Positions 1-8,636 are shown, counted from the first letter of the stretch. The stretch is 42,666 nucleotides of DNA from an uncultured Bacilli bacterium (GCA_934155185.1 CAKPGT010000008.1:1-42666); one strand, 5' to 3'. Numbers and translations: made by a program. The notes: generated by a model not told the origin, from the letters alone.

Positions 1-90
1 TAACTACTGGCTCCTTGCTATGGATTACCAGGTTGGTTTCCCACCAACTATATTATATACGCCGAACTGACGCACCAACTCCTGTTAGTA
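1..90. other. Unidentified structured sequence at left edge
   Basis: GC-richer than its surroundings. It contains a perfect hairpin (GTTGGT 32-37, loop TTCCC, ACCAAC 43-48), and TACTGGC near base 5 can pair with GTTAGTA near base 85 using G-U pairs. No convincing reading frame was seen. It could be the end of a structured RNA or of a mobile element lying to the left of the window; I cannot name it. Bases 91-314 hold nothing I recognise. Confidence 0.2.
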
Positions 91-314
91 TTATTATACA
101 TTATTATATACATTTTACAACAAGAATAATCTAACAAACTTTTTATATATGTAAAAAGTAGTCAAATGTTTCTTTCATTGTTAGTAATAGTGGATTTGGG
201 TCAAGTAAATTTATTCCAGTTCCTCTATCACCTTTAATTATTTATATTTTTCAATCAGTAATTATTACATTATTTAAAATATCTATAATAAATGTATTAA
301 TTCTTTTTTAGTAT

Positions 315-854
315 CTAATCTACCTCATATTCGTAAAGAACAGTGTTTTGGGGATTAAACGATAAGAAATCTGTATTTTTATCATATCCAATTAAATTAA
401 AGTGAAGCATTTTAATAAAGCCCCCGTGTGAAATTATCAAAATCGTTTTATTTGGATACTCTACTTTTACTTTATCTATAAACTTTTTTGCTCTCAATAA
501 GCAATCTTGTATGCTTTCAATATTATGAGAACTATCATTTAGTTTATAATCCCACTGAGAAACAATTGAATCAAAGTTTATTGGTTTACCTTCGTAATCA
601 CCATAACCTCTTTCAACTATCATATTATCATAAATAATTTTAACTCTATCTCCAACCAAAATTTTTGCGGTCTGCCTTGCTCTTCTTAATGGGGAGCAAA
701 AACAAATATCAATTTTATCTAAGTCCAATTCCTTTGCAAGTTCTAAAGCTTGTTTTATGCCATTTTCATTCAATTCAATATCAGTGGACCCTTGTAATAT
801 TTTTTTAACATTCCAATCTGTTTGGCCATGTCTAACAACATATAATTTATTCAT
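315..854 (-). CDS. Histidine phosphatase family protein (phosphoglycerate mutase-like)
   Basis: A 179-residue protein of the histidine phosphatase superfamily, which moves phosphate through a phospho-histidine. The RHGQTDWN signature sits at residues 8-15 and contains the nucleophilic His. CSPLRRARQTA at about 53-63 supplies the conserved arginine, and the second catalytic histidine is in SHGG near residue 143. The length is typical of the small stand-alone broad-specificity phosphatases (CobC/GpmB-like). The start is supported by GAGGTGAAC just upstream of the ATG. Substrate cannot be told from sequence, and there is no cobalamin gene nearby. It is monocistronic in view. Confidence 0.85.
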   Translation of the reverse strand: MNKLYVVRHGQTDWNVKKILQGSTDIELNENGIKQALELAKELDLDKIDICFCSPLRRARQTAKILVGDRVKIIYDNMIVERGYGDYEGKPINFDSIVSQWDYKLNDSSHNIESIQDCLLRAKKFIDKVKVEYPNKTILIISHGGFIKMLHFNLIGYDKNTDFLSFNPQNTVLYEYEVD

Positions 855-1046
855 TGTTCACCTCATACTCTATAAAAATTATACATTTTTTCTAACGAAA
901 AATCATTAGTTTTTTGTATAATTTCTATTTACAAAAAATGCTAGTGTTTATTATATAAGATACCAAAAATAATTAAATAACTCAGTTTCTATTTATGGAA
1001 TAGACAATTTTAAAATTAAATAGAGTCTTTTTGGATGTAAGGATAA

Positions 1047-1853
1047 ATATATGATATTGCAAAAGCATTTGGATTTGTTGATAAAGAATCTGACAACGCG
1101 TTATTTGTACAATGGTCTAGAAAAATTGATCTTAAAATTAAAAACAGTAATTTTAACATAAAAGGCAACTTTTTAGTTGACAATACTACAGATACTCAGT
1201 TTGGTATTTGTTGCCAATGCCACCCATTGTTAACTTTAAACATCCCGAGTAAAGGCAATATAACTTTAAAGTTTTTAAGAGATGGATATGCTTTTTACTT
1301 TGAGTTTAATACAAAAAGCTACAACGAAACTATAGAATTTAGTCCTGTTTCTGAGTATATTCGTCATGTTATTACAGAAGGAAAATATAATGAAGAGAAA
1401 CATCAATACCCATACAGAAGATATGTAGGCATATTTAATGCTGCAGAAGACGGAGAAGACAAAGACAAATTAAATATGTTTTTAAACGAAGAACAAGAAG
1501 GAGAAATTTTAAACTATCGAAGAGAACTAGTTAAAAAAGTTGATAAAAATAACTATAAAAAAATGAATATTCAAAGGGGCTTATTAATGCAGCAATTAGA
1601 TAGTGATATGTTAAAAAAAGTACGGTTACTAAGAAAAATATTTACAATAGATGATATATCATTATTAGATAATTTAATAAGTGTTTGTTATGATAATTAT
1701 ACGGATGATGAATTAACTGCTCTATTAGGAACTAAAAGACCAACTACTGTTTATCAAAACGATGCTAAAAATTTAACTGATTCTTATTTTGAAATAGATA
1801 AAGAAAGTAAGTTCGTATCATTAGAGCAACAAAAACGATTATTAAAAAAATAA
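1047..1853 (+). CDS. Uncharacterised protein, 5' end probably decayed
   Basis: No family recognised. The first conventional start codon in the frame is a TTG at 1227, which has no clear ribosome site. The same frame is open back to 1047 and reads like protein (YDIAKAFGFVDKESDNALF). A further stretch (SLFGCKDKY) lies just upstream in a neighbouring frame, so the true N-terminus seems to have been lost by a one-base shift near 1050. The C-terminal half is charged and helical (LLMQQLDSDMLKKVRLL). A strong terminator follows at 1957. I read it as a relic or a frameshifted gene; if expressed from 1227 it would be 208 residues. Confidence 0.5.
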   Translation: MYDIAKAFGFVDKESDNALFVQWSRKIDLKIKNSNFNIKGNFLVDNTTDTQFGICCQCHPLLTLNIPSKGNITLKFLRDGYAFYFEFNTKSYNETIEFSPVSEYIRHVITEGKYNEEKHQYPYRRYVGIFNAAEDGEDKDKLNMFLNEEQEGEILNYRRELVKKVDKNNYKKMNIQRGLLMQQLDSDMLKKVRLLRKIFTIDDISLLDNLISVCYDNYTDDELTALLGTKRPTTVYQNDAKNLTDSYFEIDKESKFVSLEQQKRLLKK

Positions 1854-1956
1854 AAGCACAATTTTTCTTGGTATTACCACCATCAAAATTATGCTTAAAA
1901 GTGTTTTAAAAAGGCTCTCTTTTTACACACCGTTATTAGATCTAACAAAAGCGTAT

Positions 1957-1983
1957 GAGTTATTATATATAACTCTTTTTTTT
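1957..1983 (+). terminator. Rho-independent terminator
   Basis: Perfect 7-bp stem GAGTTAT/ATAACTC with a 5-base loop, followed by eight T. It lies 104 bases after the preceding plus-strand frame. Bases 1854-1894 also form a weaker hairpin (GCACAATTTT against AAAATTATGC, with inner TGGT/ACCA). Confidence 0.75.
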
Positions 1984-2189
1984 GCATTATAAAACCCGAG
2001 CAATAAAGACTCGAGTTCCCTATCAATCTGGTGCGATAAAAGAGCCTATTTTGAACACTTATATCTAAAAGAACAACTAATAAATATCAGTTCCTATGTA
2101 TAATATACTATAAATTTAAAAAATAATAAAGTAAATAAACTAAAATTTCAATAATTAATGATATATTATCTATAAAGGATGTGATTATT

Positions 2190-2960
2190 ATGTTTTTTGA
2201 ATATAAAAATTTTGATGGTATTAATAACAATATTATAGAAATAGTATCATCAGACTCTGCACTTGGATTATTAAAACGAAGTGGCAATGAAAATATTAAA
2301 GTTTGTTTGCCATTAGCATTATGTATTGGTAAAATTGATAGTATTACACCATTTAATAGAAAAGTTCTTTCTCAATACTATAAAAACGAGAATTATTATG
2401 ATTTTACTGATGATTTTAATAAGTTAAAAGAGTTTGTTAATAACTGTTCAAAAATTAGAGTTTGGTCAAGTCATTTAGATAGTGATGATTATTGTTTGTT
2501 ATTATTAATATGCTATTTGTTTAAAGATAAGGAAATTAGTGTGATTTTCTCTGAAGAATTAAATTTGGGTGCTACAACAATAAGTGCCATTAGTGAAAAA
2601 GAAATTTATGAATTAGAAAAAAGAGAACATATTTTAACAAAATGGCAAAAAGAAGATTATTGCAATGAATGGGGAAAAATTATTAATGATAATAAAGAAC
2701 TAAGATATATGATCAATGGAACAGTTGTGTCTTGTAATGTAGATAAATTCGATGAAGATATTATTGATAGACTTGAAAGAGCAGGAAAAATATATATTTT
2801 TAAACTAGTGGCAGATTTAATGGGAAATCCAATTATTCCATATGTAATGTATCCAGAGTGGATATATATTTATTTGATAGAAATATTAGAAAAAATTGGA
2901 ATAATAATAAGTTCTATAATTGATGACAAAAAATATGTAGAATTAAATAAACAAAATTAA
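2190..2960 (+). CDS. DUF1835 domain-containing protein
   Basis: About 256 residues. The N-terminal segment (IEIVSSDSALGLLKRSG) followed by LPLALCIGKI, then RVWSSHLDSDDYCLLLLICYLF, fits the DUF1835 pattern. The segment LTKWQKEDYCNEWGKI resembles the DUF3658 partner domain usually found C-terminal to it. The biochemical role of this family is unknown to me. I prefer ATG 2190 over GTG 2181 because AAAGGA at 2174-2179 is then correctly spaced. The 219 bases between the preceding terminator and this gene include an inverted pair (AGGCTCT near 1911 and AGAGCCT near 2042) of unknown meaning. Confidence 0.55.
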   Translation: MFFEYKNFDGINNNIIEIVSSDSALGLLKRSGNENIKVCLPLALCIGKIDSITPFNRKVLSQYYKNENYYDFTDDFNKLKEFVNNCSKIRVWSSHLDSDDYCLLLLICYLFKDKEISVIFSEELNLGATTISAISEKEIYELEKREHILTKWQKEDYCNEWGKIINDNKELRYMINGTVVSCNVDKFDEDIIDRLERAGKIYIFKLVADLMGNPIIPYVMYPEWIYIYLIEILEKIGIIISSIIDDKKYVELNKQN

Positions 2961-3016
2961 TTTTAATGTTAAATTTGAAAAATATATAGTATAATATAAA
3001 ACACAGGGAGGTTTAT

Positions 3017-3484
3017 ATGGAAAAAATAAATACTGAAATATTAGTCAGTTCTTTATTTAGCATTGGTTTTGATAAAGTTGATGCTACTCTTTTCACTTAC
3101 ACATTAGGACAATTATCAATTGATAATAAACAATTACAATTATTTGAATTTGAAGATTCTGAAACACATCAAATATTTAATAAATATGTTGATTATGATG
3201 GCATTGTTTTTAAATTAAAGGATGGAATAACTCTTGATACAATGGTTAGTTATAATTATGAAAAGTTTTATCCATTGAGAAAAATGTTAAATACAAACAA
3301 AAAATTAATTGAATATTTATCTCAATTAGATTTTAGTGGAATTGTATTAAAAAAAGCAGAATCATATGGTATGCAAAATATAGAACAAATCGATGAATCT
3401 AGATTTAGTAATAAAGAACTAGGAATACTTCAACATTTAAATTCTGGGCAAACTAATAATAAAACTCTGAACTTAAAAAGATGA
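3017..3484 (+). CDS. Hypothetical protein
   Basis: 155 residues with a strong ribosome site (AGGGAGG) 6 bases before the ATG. It is acidic and mixed alpha/beta in look, with no signal peptide or membrane segment and no motif I recognise. It follows the DUF1835-like gene after 56 bases in the same direction and may share its transcript. It ends on TGA, which supports standard code use. Confidence 0.6.
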   Translation: MEKINTEILVSSLFSIGFDKVDATLFTYTLGQLSIDNKQLQLFEFEDSETHQIFNKYVDYDGIVFKLKDGITLDTMVSYNYEKFYPLRKMLNTNKKLIEYLSQLDFSGIVLKKAESYGMQNIEQIDESRFSNKELGILQHLNSGQTNNKTLNLKR

Positions 3485-3611
3485 TTTATCTCTCTGATAT
3501 GAACCCCCTTAAATAGACATATTTCTTGATTGACTTATATTCTATCACTTTTTAATAAAATATCAAATATTTGGCTTAAAATCGTTACTTAAAATGGAAT
3601 TGATAAGTTAT

Positions 3612-3884
3612 TTAAATACTTTTAATATATTCTTCTAAATCTTTAATTAATATCTTATTACTTAAATTCTCTATATAGATATTTGTTTCATAGTTAAATG
3701 CTAAAAATGTAATACCTTTAATTATTATTCTGTGTGGCTCTACATAAGATAGGTTTGTTCTTTCTATTGTTCTAATTGAACCTTTTTGTATTTCACATTT
3801 AGTATTGCAGAAACTACATACAAAACCTAGTTTCTTTTTTTATGCCTCTTCAATATCAATTTCTTGTTTAATAATATTTACCAT
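3612..3884 (-). pseudogene. Nonsense-mutated paralogue of the 90-residue gene beside tRNA-Leu
   Basis: Translating 3884 to 3612 gives 90 residues that align end to end with the gene at 26604-26876: MVNIIKQEIDIEEA then a TAA codon, then KKKLGFVCSFCNT, against MINIIKKEIDVEES-L-RKRLEIICDFCNT. The stop sits where the paralogue has leucine, as a TTA to TAA change would give. Shared motifs include TNLSYVEPHRIII and FLAFNYE.NIYI.NLS. A good ribosome site (AAAGGGATG) is still present, so decay looks recent. Bases 3485-3611 show nothing else. Confidence 0.8.
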
Positions 3885-3907
3885 TAAATCATCCCTTTCT
3901 TTTACAC

Positions 3908-4046
3908 AACAAAAAATCAATTCCATTTCTAGAATTGATATTTATTAGTAAATTGAACCTAAGTTCAACCAGATTCTTTAATGGTGCGAGTGTCGTAGTA
4001 ATCTACAACTTTCCCTCAAAGACGATTGATATAAGAATCAATCTCT
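3908..4046 (-). ncRNA. Candidate small RNA (possible second antitoxin RNA)
   Basis: The minus strand has an extended -10 (TGTTATAAT, 4053-4061) with TTGTTA 19 bases further up. A terminator hairpin with stem ATCAATTC/GAATTGAT (3916-3939) and a T-run ends the unit. The predicted RNA of about 139 bases contains hairpins at GATTGAT/ATCAATC and GTAG/CTAC. Its segment ACGACACTCGCA can pair with the toxin mRNA leader at 4149-4160 over 12 bases with one G-U. Its 3' half resembles the region downstream of tRNA-Leu, including a tRNA-like CGCACCATT. No expression evidence. Confidence 0.35.
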
Positions 4047-4101
4047 AAATCAATTATAACACACATTCTTCAAATTTTAACAAAAACTTTCCTCTGTTCG
4101 C

Positions 4102-4130
4102 TTGTTTTATGAATTTACTTATTATATAAT
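4102..4130 (+). promoter_or_regulatory. Promoter of the small toxin mRNA
   Basis: TTGTTT (4102-4107), a 17-base spacer, then a consensus TATAAT (4125-4130). Transcription should start near 4137, so the mRNA 5' end begins with GGAACATTTGA. That segment can pair with the mRNA's own 3' end. Confidence 0.7.
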
Positions 4131-4195
4131 TTTAACAGGAACATTTGATGTGAGTGTCGTCCTCCAATCTTGAGAAAGAAAGGAGGTAGATAAAG

Positions 4196-4288
4196 ATGAA
4201 AACTAAGACTTTTATAATAAAAGTTCTAAAGCTCATTGCTATCATTTTGTTACTTTCTACCTTACTGGTGTTAGCAATAAAAAAATAG
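4196..4288 (+). CDS. Small hydrophobic peptide, type I toxin-like
   Basis: A 30-residue peptide, MKTKTFIIKVLKLIA followed by IILLLSTLLVLAIKK. It is a single membrane-spanning helix flanked by lysines, the usual build of type I toxins such as Fst/Ldr-class peptides. No sequence family assigned. AGGAGG at 4181-4186 gives very strong translation initiation. The mRNA has its own promoter and terminator. An antisense transcript with a consensus promoter overlaps the last codons and the 3' untranslated region. The mRNA leader (4138-4164) is complementary to its tail (4330-4363), a 5'-3' lock seen in several type I toxin mRNAs. Function is inferred from architecture, not homology. Confidence 0.7.
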   Translation: MKTKTFIIKVLKLIAIILLLSTLLVLAIKK

Positions 4289-4395
4289 ACACTCTTCAGC
4301 ATTGATAGAGTGTCAATTCTATTAAACTAGAGGCGACATTCACTTGCAAGATCGAATGTTCCTCTTTTTTATTATATGCAAGTTCTCTTGCTTAC
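4279..4395 (-). ncRNA. Antisense RNA, probable type I antitoxin
   Basis: Consensus minus-strand promoter: TTGACA (4430-4425), 17-base spacer, TATTAT (4407-4402), predicted start near 4395. The RNA ends at a strong terminator whose stem is GACACTCT/AGAGTGTC (4288-4295 with 4307-4314), followed on this strand by seven U. It is complementary to the toxin mRNA 3' end and the last toxin codon. Its terminator arm GACACTC can also pair with GAGTGTC in the mRNA leader (4152-4158), giving two contact points as in par/Fst-type systems. Confidence 0.65.
4330..4370 (+). terminator. Terminator of the toxin mRNA
   Basis: Stem GAGG..ACATTC pairs with GAATGT.CCTC around a 12-base loop, followed by six T. 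It lies opposite the 5' part of the antisense RNA. Confidence 0.65.
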
Positions 4396-4447
4396 ATACT
4401 AATAATAACATAAATTATTGATAATGTCAAAAAGCATTTTCAATTAC

Positions 4448-5233
4448 TTATTTTTGTTGTTTTAAAACTTTTGAAAAATTTTTATCAAATTGTTCTTCTG
4501 CATCTTCACATATAGAAGAGATAAAGCCTTTTTCCTTACAAATTTTTATTAAATCAGTATAAGAACAATAATAACCCCTTGCGAATAACATATTACCATC
4601 AGCCATTGCATAACCATTTTCATCAAATTCAGTTCCGTTGTTAAAAGTGGTATTAGCCCAGTGTTTTTTTATATTTCCATCATATCTATAGAAATCTTTA
4701 AATTTACCATCGGTACCTAAATATGCTATTCTTCCATAACTATTTCTACCATCATAAACACGAGATAAAGGAATATCTCCTTTGCTAAATTCACTAATTC
4801 CTTGCCAACCTCTAAATGTAGAATATTTATCAAGGTCTTCTTCAACAAAATTTCCTTCAAGATTAAGATATTTAAAATTTGTATCAATCCAAGAAACACT
4901 TCCATCTTTACCAACTATTGCAAAACCATGTTCATTAAAATTAGTTGCAACATCATATCTAAAAGGTAATAAAACATTATCTGATTCTCTTATATAAGCA
5001 AACTCACCATTTTCTGTTTGAACTACCTTAAAGCCATTAACGAATTCGTTACTATCATCAATTATTTTTTCAGATATTTTAGATCTCTTATATTCAGGTA
5101 ATTTAACTGAAATAGTTGTTTGATTTACATAATTTTCATTTATAACATAATGAATGTTTCTTACACGATTTAAATCAATTAATATAGTTGAACTACGAAT
5201 TATATTATGAACTTCTTTAGGCATTTTACTCAT
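4448..5233 (-). CDS. WG repeat-containing protein
   Basis: 261 residues. The middle carries tandem WG-type beta repeats: NGFKVVQTENGEFAYIRESD, then FNEHGFAIVGKDGSVSWIDTN, then YLGTDGKFKDFYRY and FDENGYAMADGNMLFARGYY. This is the 'G.a.V...G..g.id' pattern. Such repeats form beta-hairpin protein-binding surfaces, and the partner here is unknown. There is no signal peptide, so it is probably cytoplasmic. GGAGGGATT precedes the ATG. It sits between the toxin-like locus and the element 1 relaxase, as cargo of the outer element. Confidence 0.7.
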   Translation of the reverse strand: MSKMPKEVHNIIRSSTILIDLNRVRNIHYVINENYVNQTTISVKLPEYKRSKISEKIIDDSNEFVNGFKVVQTENGEFAYIRESDNVLLPFRYDVATNFNEHGFAIVGKDGSVSWIDTNFKYLNLEGNFVEEDLDKYSTFRGWQGISEFSKGDIPLSRVYDGRNSYGRIAYLGTDGKFKDFYRYDGNIKKHWANTTFNNGTEFDENGYAMADGNMLFARGYYCSYTDLIKICKEKGFISSICEDAEEQFDKNFSKVLKQQK

Positions 5234-5293
5234 AATAATCCCTCCTGACGCAATTTATTATACCATACTTTTTTAATTTTTTATTAGTTTTCA

Positions 5294-6682
5294 TTAAATT
5301 TCCATCTCAAAATCGTCTTTATCTCTTTCATAATCGTGATTTTTACTAAATTCATAAGTGTCTTGTAAATCTTCAAATGTATCTTCTTCAATAATTTTCT
5401 TTGAATATAAATCTTCTGCAACATCCATATATTTTTCTCTTTCTTTTTCTTTTCCAAATAGTTTATCTTTAATAAATGAAATAATTTTTAAGAATTTATC
5501 TTTCCAAAATGATAATGATTGTCTTAAAGAAAGATTTTCTTCTTTTAAGTCATTTATTTGCTTATCTTTGACTTTATTATTTTTAGTTAATGTATCAACC
5601 CTTAATTGCAATGCCTCATTATTTTCAGTAAGAGTTTGTATTTCTTTTTGATTTTCTTGTATTTGTGTATCTACATTATTAAGAGTAATAGATAAAGTTT
5701 GAATATTTTTATACTCATTATTTGTTTTATCTACTTGATTGATATATTTTTCAATTTTATCTTTATCTTCTTGTTTTAAAATATAATTATCTTTCTTAAT
5801 TAGTGTTGGCTTTAAATCACTTATTATTTCTTTAACTTCTTTTGACTTATTATCTAGTTCAAGAGATTTTTTATTTGCTTTTTCTAAATTTTCTTGATTC
5901 TTTTCTAGTTGTTCTTTCATTTCCATATAATTATCCATTTCAGTTATATGATAATCTCTGTTTCTACCTTTTTGTTTTTTCTTTAGAGAATTAGTTAGAT
6001 TATATTCTTTATTAAATGATTCGATACATAAAATTCTCATTTTATCTTGTAATTTACGAAGTGATTCTTTTGTGAAAACATCACTTTTACCAACTTGTTT
6101 ACTCATACCATTTTTACCACCAACTTTAATTGGTACGCCTACAATATGAAGATGTGGACTTGTTTCATCATAATGAATAATTGCACTTGCTATTTTAAAT
6201 TTTGGTAGTATTGTTTCTAAATCAATAACTTGCTCTTTAAAAACATTTGTCATTTTTTTCTTAAACTTTAAATCTTTGGTATCCCAATATTTTTTATTTC
6301 CAAGTTCAATAATAATCTCACAAGCCAAATCATTTTTAGAGTTATTACTAACATGAGTAAAGTAATCTTTTATTTTTCTATTTTCTCTTGTTTGTTTAGA
6401 ATTATATTCTTCTTTTGCTTCTTCAAATTCTTCAATATAAAGTTTTTTAACATCATCAACTAGAGAAGAAGTACCCCTAATAATTAAAATATCTTCTTGT
6501 TTATTATCATATTTTCTATAATTATGATTATCAACTTTTGTTAGTCCACCTGCATTTTGTATTGCATTATTACTTTTAGAAGTTGATCCACTTACATTTG
6601 ATTTTGCACTTGCTTTACTACTATTTTTCTTATTTTTATCACTACCTAAATGAAATGAATATGCTAATTCTATAATAATCAC
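5294..6682 (-). CDS. MobV-type relaxase / plasmid recombination enzyme (Mob_Pre), element 1
   Basis: Relaxase that would nick the transfer origin of the outer element for mobilisation. The metal-binding signature HYDETSPHLHIVGVP lies near residue 168-182, with KxxLRKLQDKM.. after it. The second half (about 250-400) is a long coiled coil, typical of MobV proteins. The N-terminal 60 residues are unusually Ser/Asn-rich and lack the classic HN.R motif. The annotated GTG at 6682 is only one base after AAAGGAG, too close for normal initiation; an ATT or ATA start a few codons in would be better spaced. A cluster of perfect hairpins follows upstream, a candidate origin of transfer. Confidence 0.8.
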   Translation of the reverse strand: MIIIELAYSFHLGSDKNKKNSSKASAKSNVSGSTSKSNNAIQNAGGLTKVDNHNYRKYDNKQEDILIIRGTSSLVDDVKKLYIEEFEEAKEEYNSKQTRENRKIKDYFTHVSNNSKNDLACEIIIELGNKKYWDTKDLKFKKKMTNVFKEQVIDLETILPKFKIASAIIHYDETSPHLHIVGVPIKVGGKNGMSKQVGKSDVFTKESLRKLQDKMRILCIESFNKEYNLTNSLKKKQKGRNRDYHITEMDNYMEMKEQLEKNQENLEKANKKSLELDNKSKEVKEIISDLKPTLIKKDNYILKQEDKDKIEKYINQVDKTNNEYKNIQTLSITLNNVDTQIQENQKEIQTLTENNEALQLRVDTLTKNNKVKDKQINDLKEENLSLRQSLSFWKDKFLKIISFIKDKLFGKEKEREKYMDVAEDLYSKKIIEEDTFEDLQDTYEFSKNHDYERDKDDFEMEI

Positions 6683-6735
6683 GCTCCTTTATTTTTTATA
6701 CTTTGGTTAGTAGTTAAAACTTGTTTTTTAAGAGT

Positions 6736-6863
6736 ATATTTTGTTATGACAAAATATTTAACCCCCTAGGTATTTTGACGCAAGCATCAAAATAACCTCG
6801 TGGGCTAGGAGTACCTAGAACCCTTTACAATATTTCGTTTAAAAGTATGCAGTGCATACTTTT
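6736..6863. repeat. Tandem perfect inverted repeats, candidate oriT of element 1
   Basis: Three perfect hairpins in 128 bases directly upstream of the relaxase gene: ATATTTTGT/ACAAAATAT with loop TATG (6736-6757), TATTTTGA/TCAAAATA with an 8-base loop (6771-6794), and AAAAGTATGC/GCATACTTTT with loop AGT (6841-6863). Between the last two lie CTAGGAGTACCTAG-type short palindromes and a GC-richer patch, rare in this DNA. MobV origins are usually hairpins just 5' of the mob gene. The nick site is not assignable by eye. Confidence 0.45.
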
Positions 6864-6986
6864 AATACTACATATTGATTTGATGAAAATATTTTATATT
6901 CATAAAACATTTTCTTTTGTATAAAATGTTATCGCCACTTACAAAAATACTTCGTATTTTCATAACGTGCCACACATTTTATAATT

Positions 6987-8480
6987 TTATGAAGAAATAA
7001 CCTCATCATCAGTTATTTCTTCTTCATCATCTTCTTCCTCATACATTTCCTCTAGTCCTATAACATTTGCAGGTTTAACTAAAGTAGGTTTTACTTCTCT
7101 TGTAAGAATACCATCAGTTTTATCAGGAATATATTTAAAGACTGCTTCTTCATCTTCTAAAATTGTTCCATCGTCTTTTTTAATATATAAAATTCCTAAA
7201 TCATATTCTTTTAATTTTCTATCTGGATCTGTATTACGATAATCTTCCATTGGGAACACTCTTACAATATCGATATTTCCGTAATCAAAATTAAAGTGGA
7301 ATATTTTATCTTCTACATTATAAGTTGCCTCATAGAAACCTACATCATAGAACTCTCTTAATCTTAAAATGTGTTGCCATACTTCTTCTACATCACGATA
7401 TTCACTATATCTTAATGTTCCTATCATATTACCAAATAAAGCATAGTCAGTTCTATCAATATAACCTTTATCATAAAGTTCATTACAAGGATTTGCGATA
7501 CTTTCTCTAAACTTAACATACTCAACTTCACACTTATTACTACTTGATTCAGTTAAAGTTATTTCATCAACATAACTCATTATTAAGTTTGATTTTTCTT
7601 CTCTTGTAAAATCTTTCCAACGTTTATTATATTCTTTATACTTTTGTGGGTATTTGATAGAATTGATAAAATCTATATCTCGTTTTATTAAAATATCTTC
7701 AGGTGTAAATTTTAAGTCATCACATATTTCAGTTTCAGTTAATTTAGTTTCTAATTCTTCAAGTGTATCTTCAACTTTCTTTCGTTCTAAATCATATTCT
7801 TCAAGAGTAAATACTTCATTGATATATGCCTCTCTAATTCTTTTAAATTTATCTTTTTGTTTTTTGATTTCTTCTTCAATATCTTCTTTAGGATTTTCTA
7901 TCTTTTCTTTAATCATAGGTAGAAAGAATTGATTAACAACACTATCATAATCTACAATATCATCAATAAATTCACTTATAAAAGTTTCAATAGTATTTTC
8001 TTTAATAGTTAATTTACAATCATTACAATAATAGTAAAAGTATGAATTACCATTTTTCTTTGTTGTTGCTTTACCACCTAAGATTCTAGAGCATTTAGGA
8101 CATTTAAGTTTTTGCAAGAATAAATAGTTAAGAGTTCTTTGATAACTACGAGAATTCTTTTTCTTTTGTACTTGGCATTCTTCCCACATTTCTTTTGAAA
8201 TAATTGGCTCAACTACATCACTATAATAAGTAGGGTGTTTTGTTCTTTTACCATGAACGAAATCGCCTTTATATATTTCATTTTGTAATATACCAACAAT
8301 GGTAGAATCATACCAGTTTGTTTTACCTAAAACTTTTTCTTCATTTAAGATATTACTTATCTTTTTATAAGATAAACCATTGTGATACATTTCAAATATT
8401 CTTATAACAACATCTTTAGTAGCAATATCGGGTACTAGTTTTTTATCAACTCTTTTATAACCTATAGGGGCTTGATGTGG
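6987..8480 (-). pseudogene. Large serine recombinase LSR1, C-terminal fragment
   Basis: The open frame starts at the junction with ..P-HQAPIGYKRVDKKLVPD and runs to an acidic tail. It holds the recombinase domain (MYHNGLSYKKISNILNEE, SDVVEPIISKEMWEE), a zinc ribbon (CPKC..CNDC) and a coiled coil. The catalytic domain is absent; it lies at 19708-19277. Removing 8481-19276 rejoins ..GHV-P with P-HQAP in frame (CAC GTT CCA CAT CAA). About 170 residues after SSSNKCEVEYVKF go beyond the usual end of such enzymes and form an extra unidentified domain. Translation from the internal ATG at 8390 could still make a non-catalytic protein. Confidence 0.85.
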
Positions 8481-8636
8481 TATATGTCTACCTTAGACAT
8501 AATGACACCAACTAAAAAAGTGTTAGATTTAATACACTTTAAAGGGATTATTAACAATACAGTTTTTAATCTTAATTCAAAGCACTTTAATAAAAGTGAT
8601 ATAGGTTTTGATATTTATGTATCTGTTTTAAAATAA
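8481..8636 (+). other. Detached C-terminal coding segment of LSR2 (51 codons)
   Basis: This segment has no start codon of its own. Joining the right junction base 19276 to 8481, as in a circular element, LSR2 reads on without a stop: G-YMSTLDIMTPTKKVLDLIHF, then KGIINNTVFNLNSKHFNK, then SDIGFDIYVSVLK and TAA at 8634-8636. The same arrangement with a similar sequence exists in element 3 (19709-19861), so chance openness in AT-rich DNA is unlikely. In the integrated state it should be untranslated. Confidence 0.7.

Noticed and set aside
2026..2048. TGGTGCG match as a third tRNA-3'-like attachment site
   Set aside because: Only seven bases match and the flanks share nothing with the tRNA-Leu copies; likely chance.
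6987..8390. 467-residue frame as an intact protein starting at ATG 8390
   Set aside because: The recombinase domain continues 30 codons upstream to the element 2 junction, so the ATG is internal.
8517..8598. Inverted repeats AAAGTGT/ACACTTT and CACTTT/AAAGTG upstream of the element 2 relaxase as oriT
   Set aside because: They lie inside the detached LSR2 coding segment, and the corresponding segment of element 3 is coding-like too, so coding explains at least part of the pattern. The hairpin at 8724-8745 is a better candidate.
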